DNA from: Phycisphaerales bacterium | GTDB lineage: Bacteria; Planctomycetota; Phycisphaerae; Phycisphaerales; SM1A02 | NCBI GenBank assembly: GCA_009691725.1 | Contig: SIAP01000019.1 | Location: 1-39,374, forward strand | Reading direction: 5' to 3' | Length of the DNA: 39,374 nucleotides | Part shown: positions 17,833-25,536 of the stretch, in pieces | How positions within the stretch are numbered: the stretch's first letter is position 1 | Layout of the letters: each line of letters begins with the position of its first letter | Made by a program: the position numbers and the translations under genes | Notes under the pieces: model-generated | Database searches by the model: none | Seen by the model: the letters and a program-made list of their open reading frames with translations, nothing else | What the model was told of the DNA's origin: nothing

Positions 17833-17964
17833 TTACCGTGGCTCTTGATAGTCGGGATATCGCCCACCAGACTTGCTGTCAGACCTGGCTTGCACAAAGT
17901 AAATGACGCACCAGCCAGCGAGAAAAATGATCCAAAGCACATTCGAGAGCAGAACAAGTTCCAT
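17833..17964 (-). CDS. Small single-span membrane protein (hypothetical)
   Basis: A 43-residue ORF from ATG 17964, or 46 from ATG 17973. It begins MELVLLSNVLW, has one hydrophobic span (about 3-24, ending in GWCVIYFV) and a polar tail with QARSDSKSGGRYPDYQEPR. The span followed by Arg/Ser/Lys is typical of tiny bacterial membrane proteins. No family is recognised. It lies alone between tRNA-Arg and trmL, divergent from trmL. It is short enough to be chance, but the order of hydrophobic core then charged tail supports a real gene. Confidence 0.5.
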   Translation of the reverse strand: MELVLLSNVLWIIFLAGWCVIYFVQARSDSKSGGRYPDYQEPR

Positions 17965-18040
17965 GGAAGCGATCATAGTGACTTCAGCGCTCGGCGACGA
18001 TGGGGTCGTCGCCAACGCCTACGCTGACACCGCGACCCGC

Positions 18041-18556
18041 ATGACCGACCCACTCTTCAACATCGTTCTCTGGCAACCGCAGATTCCCCAGAACACGGGC
18101 AACATTGGTCGAACTGCGATGGCGACACATTGCCGACTGCATGTGATCCACCCCATCGGATTCGACATGTCAGAGAAGGCACGCCGCCGAGCTGGTTTGG
18201 ACTATTGGGATCATGTTGATTGCCGCGAACACTCCTCGTTTGACGCGTACCTCCAAGCGGAATCGCCGCGCAGGCTCTGGCTCTTCACCACGAAATCAAC
18301 TCGGCCGCACTGGAACGCCAACTACCAATCGGGCGACCACCTCCTCTTTGGACAGGAGCAGGGAGGCGTTTCAGCGGAGATTCACGAGTGGGTTTCCAAG
18401 ACATTTGGACCAGATCATCGGATCACATTTCCAATGGTTGCAGCAGCGAGTGCGCGGAGCCTGAACCTAGCGACCGCCGTGGCATGCGGTGTCTATGAGG
18501 GTCTTCGGCAGGTGTCTTTGGCAACTGGGACGATGCCCCCTGCGTATGATTCTTGA
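18041..18556 (+). CDS. trmL: tRNA (cytidine/uridine-2'-O-)-methyltransferase, TrmL type
   Basis: A SPOUT-family methyltransferase that 2'-O-methylates the wobble nucleotide 34 of certain leucine tRNAs. The 171-residue protein from ATG 18041 has NIVLWQPQIPQNTGNIGRTA at the N terminus, LHVIHPIGF, RRAGLDYWDH, a LLFGQEQGG loop and the C-terminal knot region FPMVAAASARSLNLATAVA that binds SAM. The match to TrmL is close end to end. The canonical PMxxxxRSMNLS is here PMVAAASARSLNLA. The prepilin-like gene follows after 12 nt, likely in the same transcript. Confidence 0.93.
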   Translation: MTDPLFNIVLWQPQIPQNTGNIGRTAMATHCRLHVIHPIGFDMSEKARRRAGLDYWDHVDCREHSSFDAYLQAESPRRLWLFTTKSTRPHWNANYQSGDHLLFGQEQGGVSAEIHEWVSKTFGPDHRITFPMVAAASARSLNLATAVACGVYEGLRQVSLATGTMPPAYDS

Positions 18557-18568
18557 GCCCCCAACGAA

Positions 18569-19561
18569 ATGAGACTTACCACAATGAGCCCACGCACTCC
18601 CTCTTTTTACCGATCCCGCACCCGCAGTCGCGCCTTCACGCTCGTTGAACTCATGGTTGCGATCGGCATCATTCTGATCCTCGTTGGCATTCTCTTGCCA
18701 GCACTCGGACGCGTTTCGACAAAAGCTCGCGTCACCTCATCCCAGGCCACGATGAACGAGTTTGCGAAGGCCTGCGACACCTTTTATGCACAGTTCGGTT
18801 ACTACCCCGGCATCGTCCCAGAAGCCCTGCTCGCCGCGACTGCAAATGCGCCGATCAGCGGAACCGAGAACGCGCTCTTGCACTTGATGGGTGGAGCCAT
18901 TCGAAGTGATGACCCGCTTTACGCAGCGGCAGCAGGAACCGCTTTCACCTTCGGCACTGCGACGACGGGACTAATGAGCGTCAAGATCTATCCCATCGAC
19001 ATCGGCAAGGGCCCGCGAGTCGAAGGAAAGCAGTACGAACCATTCTTCACTCCCAAGGACGCGCAACTCAAGATCGCTGCTGGGCAGATAGGCGAGACCC
19101 TCGCGCTGCCTGATCTCCTCGATGCGTGGGGTCAGCCGATTGGATACATCCGTGCAGCGAAGTCCAGCGGACTGCTCACAGGGGTGACGACTGACAATCC
19201 GCAGTTCTATCTTGAGCCACTCCTTCCATACTTCAATTCAACTTCTCTTGCGGACATGGGGCTCGATCAGATAACGAACGGCGTGTTTGCCAGCACCGGC
19301 ACAGCCATTCAGAAGCGCGAGTTTCTCGGGCAACTCATTCGTCACCCTGCGATGGGTTCCTTTGCGAATCTCGCTGACGCCAAGACTGGTGCCGCGCGGG
19401 GGAGATACTTCCTCTTTTCGCCGGGGCCGGATGGCATCTTCTTTGCCAAACTCAACGATGGACCGACCCCTCTGGTCACCTTCGCTTTCACCAGCGCAGA
19501 GGCGCGCAAGCCAGATGTGGTGACCACATACAACGACATCGTTGTCTCGGGCGGCGGATAA
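18569..19561 (+). CDS. Type II secretion/pilin-like protein with N-terminal methylation signal
   Basis: A 330-residue protein with a class III signal. A basic leader (about 22 residues with many Arg) is followed by AFTLVELMVAIGIILILVGILLPAL, so prepilin peptidase should cut before Phe and leave the conserved Glu at position 5. It is followed by a helical spine and a long globular domain ending YFLFSPGPDGIFFAKLNDG and YNDIVVSGGG, like the C-terminal part of GspG-type major pseudopilins but much longer. It is not a clear DUF1559 protein. ATG 18584 is an alternative start. It is probably exported and assembled or anchored at the inner membrane. No secretion-machine genes are nearby. Confidence 0.85.
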   Translation: MRLTTMSPRTPSFYRSRTRSRAFTLVELMVAIGIILILVGILLPALGRVSTKARVTSSQATMNEFAKACDTFYAQFGYYPGIVPEALLAATANAPISGTENALLHLMGGAIRSDDPLYAAAAGTAFTFGTATTGLMSVKIYPIDIGKGPRVEGKQYEPFFTPKDAQLKIAAGQIGETLALPDLLDAWGQPIGYIRAAKSSGLLTGVTTDNPQFYLEPLLPYFNSTSLADMGLDQITNGVFASTGTAIQKREFLGQLIRHPAMGSFANLADAKTGAARGRYFLFSPGPDGIFFAKLNDGPTPLVTFAFTSAEARKPDVVTTYNDIVVSGGG

Positions 19562-19564
19562 GGC

Positions 19565-19602
19565 AAAAGAAAACGCGCCCGCACATTTCTGTGGGGCGCG
19601 TT
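19565..19602 (-). terminator. Intrinsic terminator between convergent genes
   Basis: A hairpin at 19572-19602 has a perfect outer stem AACGCGCCC/GGGCGCGTT, a one-base bulge, an inner CACA/TGTG stem and, on the minus strand, a GAAA tetraloop. On the minus strand it runs into TTTTCTTTT, a T-tract suited to ending the incoming transcript of the gene at 19631-20506. The plus-strand side lacks a T-run, so it would work weakly for the pilin-like gene. Confidence 0.85.
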
Positions 19603-19630
19603 GGTGAATCTGTTTCGAGATAGAGATCCG

Positions 19631-20506
19631 TCAGCTTGGAAACTTGAAGTCGCCCTTTGGCGGATCCTGCGGAGGTGGAGCCTTTGGAGGCTGATCGTCG
19701 CCGCCTTCTGGTCCGCCCCTGCCTGCCTTGCCATTCCTGCCTTCCTTGCCGCCCCTGCCTTCCTGCTTCTCCATTTCTTTGCGCATCCCAACCATGCTCG
19801 CCTTGAGCGCGGCTTGTTGATCCGGCGTCAGCACCGCCATGATTTCGGTGCGTGCAGCTTCCATCTTCGGCATTGACTCACGGAGTTTCTGCATCTCTTG
19901 GATCACGGTCTGATCTGGTCTGCCGCCCACCGGTGGTCCGCCTGCTGGTGGCGCACCTGCGGGAGTTTCGCCTGCTTCGCGATCTTTCCCCTTGCCCTTC
20001 CCCTTTGCACCACGCATCTGCTCTTCCAGTGCGCGCAATTTTTCGCCATTGGCTTCCTTCCATGCTCTCATCTTCGCTTCGATGTCAGAGCGGATCGCCT
20101 GAATCTGCGTTCGTTGTTCATCACTCAGTTGAGAGTCAATAGATGCCAGCGCGCCCATGAAGAGTCTGACTTCCTGCATTGGACTCCCCTGCATTTGACC
20201 TCTGCCGCCCTTCTTTCCATCAGGACCGCCGAACGATCCCTCACCCTTGGATGCATCGTCTGGAACCTTTGGTCCAGAGAGCATTCCGCCATCATCGCCG
20301 CCTCCGTTTGGGGCACGCGGAGGTCGCTTGCCTCGTGGTTGCGCGGGGGGTTGTGCGGGGGGTTGTGCAGGAGGTGGAGTCTTTGCGCCATCTGGTGCCT
20401 GCATCGGATCGTCGTCATCGATGCAGAGGGCAGCGGGAGAAAAGCCCGCAAGTGCGGCGGCGGCCACGAACGCAAAGAGTGATGCATGGAGAGAATTGTG
20501 ATTCAT
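19631..20506 (-). CDS. Secreted Spy/CpxP-like protein with low-complexity segments
   Basis: A 291-residue protein with a signal peptide (MNHNSLHASLFAFVAAAALAG) from ATG 20506; AAGGA lies close upstream. The mature part begins acidic (IDDDDPMQ), then has a Pro/Ala/Gln segment PPPAQPPAQPPAQP and a Gly/Lys-rich region. Two helical segments carry LTxxQ-like repeats as in Spy/CpxP periplasmic chaperones: LSDEQRTQIQAIRSDIEAKM and LTPDQQAALKASMVGMRKEM. The C terminus is again Gly/Lys then Pro-rich. A periplasmic chaperone or metal/stress-sensor role is an inference from these weak motifs. It is divergent from mrp and ends at a terminator. Confidence 0.8.
   Translation of the reverse strand: MNHNSLHASLFAFVAAAALAGFSPAALCIDDDDPMQAPDGAKTPPPAQPPAQPPAQPRGKRPPRAPNGGGDDGGMLSGPKVPDDASKGEGSFGGPDGKKGGRGQMQGSPMQEVRLFMGALASIDSQLSDEQRTQIQAIRSDIEAKMRAWKEANGEKLRALEEQMRGAKGKGKGKDREAGETPAGAPPAGGPPVGGRPDQTVIQEMQKLRESMPKMEAARTEIMAVLTPDQQAALKASMVGMRKEMEKQEGRGGKEGRNGKAGRGGPEGGDDQPPKAPPPQDPPKGDFKFPS
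20339..20374. repeat. In-frame 12-bp tandem repeat encoding PPAQ
   Basis: Three 12-bp units, TTGCGCGGGGGG, TTGTGCGGGGGG and TTGTGCAGGAGG, lie inside the Spy-like gene and encode the minus-strand peptide PPAQ three times. Copy-number change would lengthen or shorten the linker without a frameshift. Confidence 0.85.
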
Positions 20507-20576
20507 ACGAGTTCCTTTCGGGCTGTGTTGACCAGATTCGAGAGCGCGGGGACGGACTACCCTACCATTTCAACCC

Positions 20577-21674
20577 ATGAATCTTACATCACGCGATATT
20601 CACGACGCCCTCCGCACCGTCAAGGACCCGGATCTCGGCAAGGACCTCGTCACACTCAACATGGTGAAAGATGTGCGGATCGATGGCGCATCGATCGTCG
20701 TTGGAATCGAACTCACCACTCCAGCCTGTCCAATGAAGGAGACGATTCGCAAGGACGTCGAGCAAGCAATCCACGCAAAGGCCGCCGAGATCGGTGCGGC
20801 AACGCCGACTGTTACCGTGGAGTACACCGCTCGCGTTCGAGCAAACGCCTCGAAGAATGCTTCCAATCCACTCCCGAATGTCAAACATGTGATCGCAGTC
20901 GGTGCTGGCAAGGGCGGAGTCGGCAAGAGCAGCATCGCTGTCAATCTCGCCGTTGGTCTGGCACGATTCGGGGCACGCGTTGGATTGCTTGACGGAGACA
21001 TCTACGGTCCCAGTACGCCAACGATGCTCGGGCTCACGGAGCTTCCTGGTGCAATTCGTGGCGAAATGCTGGTGCCTTTCGAAGTGCATGGCATCCGCGC
21101 AATCACCATCGGCAAGTTGGTCGATCCAGAGAAGGCACTCATCTGGCGCGGTCCGATGGCGCACGGTGCATTCAAACAACTCGCGCTGCAAACAGAGTGG
21201 GGCGAGTTGGACTATCTGATCGTCGATCTGCCACCTGGCACCGGCGATGTTCCTCTCACACTTGCGCAACTCTTGCCGCTGACTGGCGCAGTCGTCGTGT
21301 GTACGCCTCAGCGTGTCGCACAGGATGACGCACGGCGTGCGGTCAGGATGTTCCAGCAACTCGGCGTCGCAGTGCTCGGCGTCGTGGAGAACATGTCCTA
21401 CTTCATTGCAGATGATGGCAAGACATACGACATCTTCGGTCGTGGTGGCGCGGAGATCATGGCACGAACCATGGATCTGCCTTTCTTGGGCGCCGTCCCG
21501 ATTCACATGGAACTTCGTCGCAACAGCGACGAGGGCACGCCACTCAAGAACTGGTCCGGAAACTCGACCCTCGCGAGCGATCTCGACAACATATGCCAAC
21601 GCGTTGCGAGCCAGATTTCGATCTCAACGATTGCTGGGGGACTCTTGCAGCCAACGCTTTCCATCACCGACTGA
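20577..21674 (+). CDS. mrp: Mrp/ApbC-type iron-sulfur cluster carrier ATPase
   Basis: The 365-residue protein has an N-terminal MIP18/DUF59 domain (about 1-90, with TTPACPM and Cys51) joined to a deviant-Walker P-loop ATPase. The P-loop is GKGGVGKSS (111-119), followed by LLDGDIYGPSTPTMLG and IVDLPPGTGD. Family members carry or insert Fe-S clusters in the cytoplasm. The usual CxxC after ENMSYF is missing: the sequence here is ENMSYFIADDGKTYDIFG. The known cluster-bridging cysteines are therefore absent, though some Mrp homologues naturally lack them. ATG 20577 has no Shine-Dalgarno site. It is convergent with the MBL/rhodanese gene, six bp apart, and an hscB-like gene lies elsewhere in the window. 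Confidence 0.92.
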   Translation: MNLTSRDIHDALRTVKDPDLGKDLVTLNMVKDVRIDGASIVVGIELTTPACPMKETIRKDVEQAIHAKAAEIGAATPTVTVEYTARVRANASKNASNPLPNVKHVIAVGAGKGGVGKSSIAVNLAVGLARFGARVGLLDGDIYGPSTPTMLGLTELPGAIRGEMLVPFEVHGIRAITIGKLVDPEKALIWRGPMAHGAFKQLALQTEWGELDYLIVDLPPGTGDVPLTLAQLLPLTGAVVVCTPQRVAQDDARRAVRMFQQLGVAVLGVVENMSYFIADDGKTYDIFGRGGAEIMARTMDLPFLGAVPIHMELRRNSDEGTPLKNWSGNSTLASDLDNICQRVASQISISTIAGGLLQPTLSITD

Positions 21675-21680
21675 ACGCGA

Positions 21681-23105
21681 TCACACGGCAGCAATCTGTT
21701 GATCGACACCCTCGACTGGGAATCCACGACCAAACCAAGGCCAGTAGCCACCTCGAAGACTCGCACAGCGGAATCCCCGCCGCTGGAGAAAGGCGCAGGC
21801 GCGTGTGCTCCGCGCACCGACACCGCAATAGACGATGACGAATTGATCCGTCGGAATTGCACTCAGCTGATCCGAAATTTGCGACACGGTCATCAGCCGA
21901 GCCCCCGCGATGCGTCCAAGCAACCACTCCGCAGTCGTTCGTACATCAATGATGCAGCACTCTCTGCGGTCGAAGAGCGCATGTGCGGCGTGCTGCGCAA
22001 TCTCATCCACTTCGCTCAAATCCATGATCTCATGATCGAGCGCCGCATACTGGGCGACCGAAATCCACCCATCAATTCGATCGATTCCGACGAGGCGCGA
22101 CGCGCGCACGATTTCCGAGACTTCCGTCGGTTCGCAGATGAAGACAACACGCTCGTCAACTCGAACGGCTGCCGCGATCATGGATGCAAAGAATCGATCG
22201 AGCGGCAGGTGGAGAGACCCAGCACTTCCATTGAGCGTGAACTGATTCCATGGCCTCGTGTCGACGACAACCGTGCGCGGGATCGACACAAGTTGAAGGA
22301 ACCGATCTGCATCGAGTTCGGCGGCTCCATCCAACTCGTGCAGCCATGGTGTTCGTTCGCTGTTATTCATCCGCTCGATGCCCGCAAAGTATGTTGGTCG
22401 TTCTGGTTGATTGCTGCACGATCGTGCAAAGTCGGTCGAACAGTCAATCGTTTGGAGGACGCGATTGAACCGTCGCTCGATCTGCAACGTTGTCTCGCCT
22501 GGCAACTTGACCGCGCGACCGCAGAAACTCCCGCTGGTATGCCCGGCGAGCACCACAGTGTCATCGGGCAGTTTCGAGAGCCGTCGCAGCGAATCGCGCA
22601 GGTGATCCTCGTCGCCCTCCGCTGCACGACCTGCACCACCGGGAAGAAGCGCATCGCCCGTCAGCACCACATGCACGCCACTCTGGGGATGCTCGATCCA
22701 GATACTCAGCGCACCAGACGCATGGCCGGGGGTCAAAATGGCGTGCGCACGCAGGTCGCCAACTTCGAATGTGTCGCCATCCTTGAGGAATGTGATCCGA
22801 CGACTCCATCGATTGGGATCGGTCGAGTACCACCTCGGAGGTGCTGTCTCGCCCGAGAGAAAGGCACGAACCGAGTGAGCGCACAGCATCTCAGAGACAC
22901 CCGACAGATAGTCCGATGGCGAATGCGTCTCCAGCACCGCCATCAGTGTCACCCCAATGGTCTTCGCAATCTCGCAATTGCGCACTGGATCTCTGACCGG
23001 ATCCACCAACAACGCACGCCGCGTTCGCGGACAGGCGATCAAGTACGCGCACTGCGCGATGGTGGGTTCGGTGATGCGGCGGACGATCACGATGAAATCG
23101 TACAC
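21681..23105 (-). CDS. MBL-fold/double-rhodanese protein, persulfide dioxygenase-like
   Basis: The 474-residue protein has a metallo-beta-lactamase fold (about 1-235) and two rhodanese domains (about 262-355 and 375-474). The usual HxHxDH motif is THSPSDY: His61 and Asp65 remain but the second His and last His are lost. His128 (PGHASG), Asp151 (TGDALL) and His189 (AGHTSG) remain. In ETHE1-type persulfide dioxygenases the single iron uses equivalents of His61, His128 and Asp151, so an iron site is still possible. Both rhodanese loops keep a cysteine: Cys324 (FICEPTE) and Cys427 (YCGVGARS). It probably handles persulfide or sulfane sulfur. GTG 23105 has AAGGG five nt upstream, and it follows kbl by 49 nt. 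Confidence 0.88.
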   Translation of the reverse strand: MYDFIVIVRRITEPTIAQCAYLIACPRTRRALLVDPVRDPVRNCEIAKTIGVTLMAVLETHSPSDYLSGVSEMLCAHSVRAFLSGETAPPRWYSTDPNRWSRRITFLKDGDTFEVGDLRAHAILTPGHASGALSIWIEHPQSGVHVVLTGDALLPGGAGRAAEGDEDHLRDSLRRLSKLPDDTVVLAGHTSGSFCGRAVKLPGETTLQIERRFNRVLQTIDCSTDFARSCSNQPERPTYFAGIERMNNSERTPWLHELDGAAELDADRFLQLVSIPRTVVVDTRPWNQFTLNGSAGSLHLPLDRFFASMIAAAVRVDERVVFICEPTEVSEIVRASRLVGIDRIDGWISVAQYAALDHEIMDLSEVDEIAQHAAHALFDRRECCIIDVRTTAEWLLGRIAGARLMTVSQISDQLSAIPTDQFVIVYCGVGARSTRACAFLQRRGFRCASLRGGYWPWFGRGFPVEGVDQQIAAV

Positions 23106-23154
23106 CGATCGCCCTTGCGCAAGAGGAGACAGGCCGCAGAGACTCCGACTGCGT

Positions 23155-24360
23155 CTAGCCGTGGAGTTGCTTCAGCGCTGCTTGCAATGCATCGAGGTGA
23201 TGCCGCTCGTGCGCTGCCGAAATCTGAACCCGCAGTCGAGCGTGACCCTCTGCAACGACTGGAAAGCCAAATCCGATCACGAAGACGCCAAGGTCAAGAA
23301 GTTTCCGACTCATCGAAATCGCCTTGGCAGTGTCGTGCACAATGATGGGACAAATCGCGGTTGGACTCTTGAGCACCGAGAATCCGCTCGACTCGATCCC
23401 TGCGCGGGCATACTCAACATTGTCTTTGAGTTTGCGAACGCGTTGTGGTTCGCGCATCAACACTTCAATCGCCTTGTCGGCGCTGCATGCCACGGAACAG
23501 GGCAGCGCATTGGAGAAGAGCGTTGGACGCCCCCGCTGAATCAACAGATTGATCGCATCGCGAGAACCTGCGATGTATCCGCCCGCCGCTCCGCCGAGAG
23601 CCTTCCCCAATGTTCCAGTGAAGTAGTCGACTTGGGTTGCCGCCATCCCCCAATGCTCATGTGTCCCCCGACCAGTTGCTCCCATGACGCCAGTCGCGTG
23701 CGAATCATCTACCACCAGCATCGCGCCGAACTCATCACACAGTGTGCGCAGCGCTGGCAGGTCCGCGATGTCCCCTTCCATCGAGAACACACCATCGGTC
23801 ACCACCCAGATGGTGCCTGTCCGCGCCGACGTCCTCTGCGCCTCTTCCAGTTTCTCGCGCAGTGAGGCGACATCGTTGTGCCGATACACGCCGCGCAAGA
23901 GCCCCTTCTTGATTGAAACCGCGAGACGAATCCCATCGATGATCGAAGCATGATTGAACTCATCTGAAAGAATCATGTCCCCTGGCTCGCAGAGCGTTGG
24001 GAAGATCGCCTCGTTTGCGTTCCAGCAACTGGTGAATGTGTAGGACGCCTCCACGCCATAGAAGCGCGCGATGCGTTCTTCCAATCGCTCATGGCAGTCG
24101 AATGTGCCGCAGATGAAGCGCACGCTTGCTGTCCCAGCGCCATATCGACGAAGCCCTTCGTGAGCTGCCTCCACCACTTCGGGGTGGTTTGCCAGCCCGA
24201 GATAGTTGTTCGAACAGAAGCACACCACCTCGCCGCGTCCCCGAATGCGCACCGTTGCATCCATAGGACCTTCGATCATCTGCAAATGCTTGAGTTGCCC
24301 GGTCGCTTCGAGAGAATCCAAGATCTCGCGCGTGCGCGAGGGGAATGTTGCAGTCGCCAT
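23155..24360 (-). CDS. kbl: 2-amino-3-ketobutyrate CoA ligase (glycine C-acetyltransferase)
   Basis: A PLP-dependent alpha-oxoamine synthase that cleaves 2-amino-3-ketobutyrate with CoA to glycine and acetyl-CoA. From ATG 24360 it is 401 residues, the family length. Seen are CSNNYLGLANHP (49-60), DEFNHASIIDGIRL, DDSHATGVMG (218-227) and the PLP lysine Lys253 in TGTLGKALGG. BioF and serine palmitoyltransferase share this fold. The gene directly upstream, five nt away on the same strand, is a threonine-dehydrogenase-type SDR, and that context selects KBL. The two probably form one transcript. Confidence 0.94.
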   Translation of the reverse strand: MATATFPSRTREILDSLEATGQLKHLQMIEGPMDATVRIRGRGEVVCFCSNNYLGLANHPEVVEAAHEGLRRYGAGTASVRFICGTFDCHERLEERIARFYGVEASYTFTSCWNANEAIFPTLCEPGDMILSDEFNHASIIDGIRLAVSIKKGLLRGVYRHNDVASLREKLEEAQRTSARTGTIWVVTDGVFSMEGDIADLPALRTLCDEFGAMLVVDDSHATGVMGATGRGTHEHWGMAATQVDYFTGTLGKALGGAAGGYIAGSRDAINLLIQRGRPTLFSNALPCSVACSADKAIEVLMREPQRVRKLKDNVEYARAGIESSGFSVLKSPTAICPIIVHDTAKAISMSRKLLDLGVFVIGFGFPVVAEGHARLRVQISAAHERHHLDALQAALKQLHG

Positions 24361-24365
24361 GGGGG

Positions 24366-25496
24366 TCACTTCTTGAGCATATCGACAGCGCGTGCGACAT
24401 CGACTGGTGCCGACACCGTCGACTCTGGATAGCGGCTCGAAATGCGCGGAAGTAGATACGCACGAAACGCCCCTTCGAGTGTGTGTGTTGGATTCCAATT
24501 CCAATCTCGACGCGCCGCCGAGTCATCACATGACTCTGGCCACGAATCGATGATCGACTGCCGTCCAAGGTCGGGTTCGAACTCGATCTCCGCCGTAGAA
24601 AATGCGCCGCGAACAAGCCGCGCAAAGTCATCTGCGCAAGGAGAGAAACTCGCGACGTTGTAGACCGAGCGATGGAGCGCACGCTTGGGCGCCTGCATCA
24701 ATCGCAGAGTTGAATCGATGGCCTCGGGCATGGTCATGAATGGAATACGCGAATCGGGTCGAACGAAGCACCGATAGGGACGACCCGCCGCCGCCGCATG
24801 AATCATCTCTGGACCGAAGTCACTCGTTCCACCAGAGGGCATGGTCTCTGCGGAAATGATCCCAGGAAATCGAATCGATCGAAAATCGACGGGGTTTGCA
24901 ATCCGATCCTTCGCCAGTTTCCGATAGTGCTGATCGTAGTACCGACCCAAGTGTTCACCTGCAAGCTTGTTGCAACCGTACATCGTGTGCGGTTCACAGA
25001 ATTGATCCTCGCGCACAGCGCCCGCCGCTCCTTTGGTGGCAAGATCCGGTATGCCGTACACCGCGATCGAACTTGGGAAGAAGAATTTGACAGTCCGACC
25101 ATGCGACCGCGCCTGTTCAGCAGCCAGATGCAGCAGGTTGAGCGTGCCTCCAACATTTACCTGATGGGCTGTTTCTGGGGCGAATTCGCCGCGCGTCGAG
25201 AGTAACGCTGCAAGGTGATAGATCTCGACGATCTCGTACATCGCGAGCAAACGCGCAAGCAGTGCGTGATCGCAGACATCTCCGACGAATGCATGATCGC
25301 AGTGCGCACGAATCTCTGGCGCCAACTCGCGAACATCGAGCGCGATGATCGCAGCCTGCCGATCTTTCGCACAGTGGAGTGCGCAGAGCAGTCCATGCCC
25401 CATCTCGCCACCCGCGCCCGTGACGAGGATCGCAGCGTCGCGTTGTCGCCCAGTAGGTGCCGCTTGAGCGGATTGGGACATTGGAGGAGGCGTCAT
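24366..25496 (-). CDS. L-threonine 3-dehydrogenase, extended SDR (epimerase-like) type
   Basis: A 376-residue extended short-chain dehydrogenase. The NAD-binding loop VTGAGGEMGHGLL is near residue 25, LAALLSTRGE follows, and the catalytic Tyr/Lys are in TMYGCNKLAGE. The rest resembles the SDR-type threonine dehydrogenases of bacteria and animals, which oxidise threonine to 2-amino-3-ketobutyrate. That product is the substrate of the next gene, kbl. The classical zinc-dependent Tdh is unrelated, so I leave the symbol blank. ATG 25496 is chosen; ATG 25514 and 25481 are possible, and none has a clear ribosome site. It lies 40 nt after the TIM-barrel gene. Confidence 0.88.
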   Translation of the reverse strand: MTPPPMSQSAQAAPTGRQRDAAILVTGAGGEMGHGLLCALHCAKDRQAAIIALDVRELAPEIRAHCDHAFVGDVCDHALLARLLAMYEIVEIYHLAALLSTRGEFAPETAHQVNVGGTLNLLHLAAEQARSHGRTVKFFFPSSIAVYGIPDLATKGAAGAVREDQFCEPHTMYGCNKLAGEHLGRYYDQHYRKLAKDRIANPVDFRSIRFPGIISAETMPSGGTSDFGPEMIHAAAAGRPYRCFVRPDSRIPFMTMPEAIDSTLRLMQAPKRALHRSVYNVASFSPCADDFARLVRGAFSTAEIEFEPDLGRQSIIDSWPESCDDSAARRDWNWNPTHTLEGAFRAYLLPRISSRYPESTVSAPVDVARAVDMLKK

Positions 25497-25536
25497 AGGG
25501 TTGGCAAGGTACATCGCAGACCCATCGGCAACACTG

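Noticed and set aside
21699-23345. A 548-codon open frame on the plus strand opposite the MBL/rhodanese gene
   Set aside because: The minus-strand protein has clear motifs throughout. The antisense product has coding-unlike composition and no start signal.
23155-24360. The kbl gene as bioF or serine palmitoyltransferase
   Set aside because: The fold is shared, but the length, the N terminus and the adjacent threonine dehydrogenase favour 2-amino-3-ketobutyrate CoA ligase.
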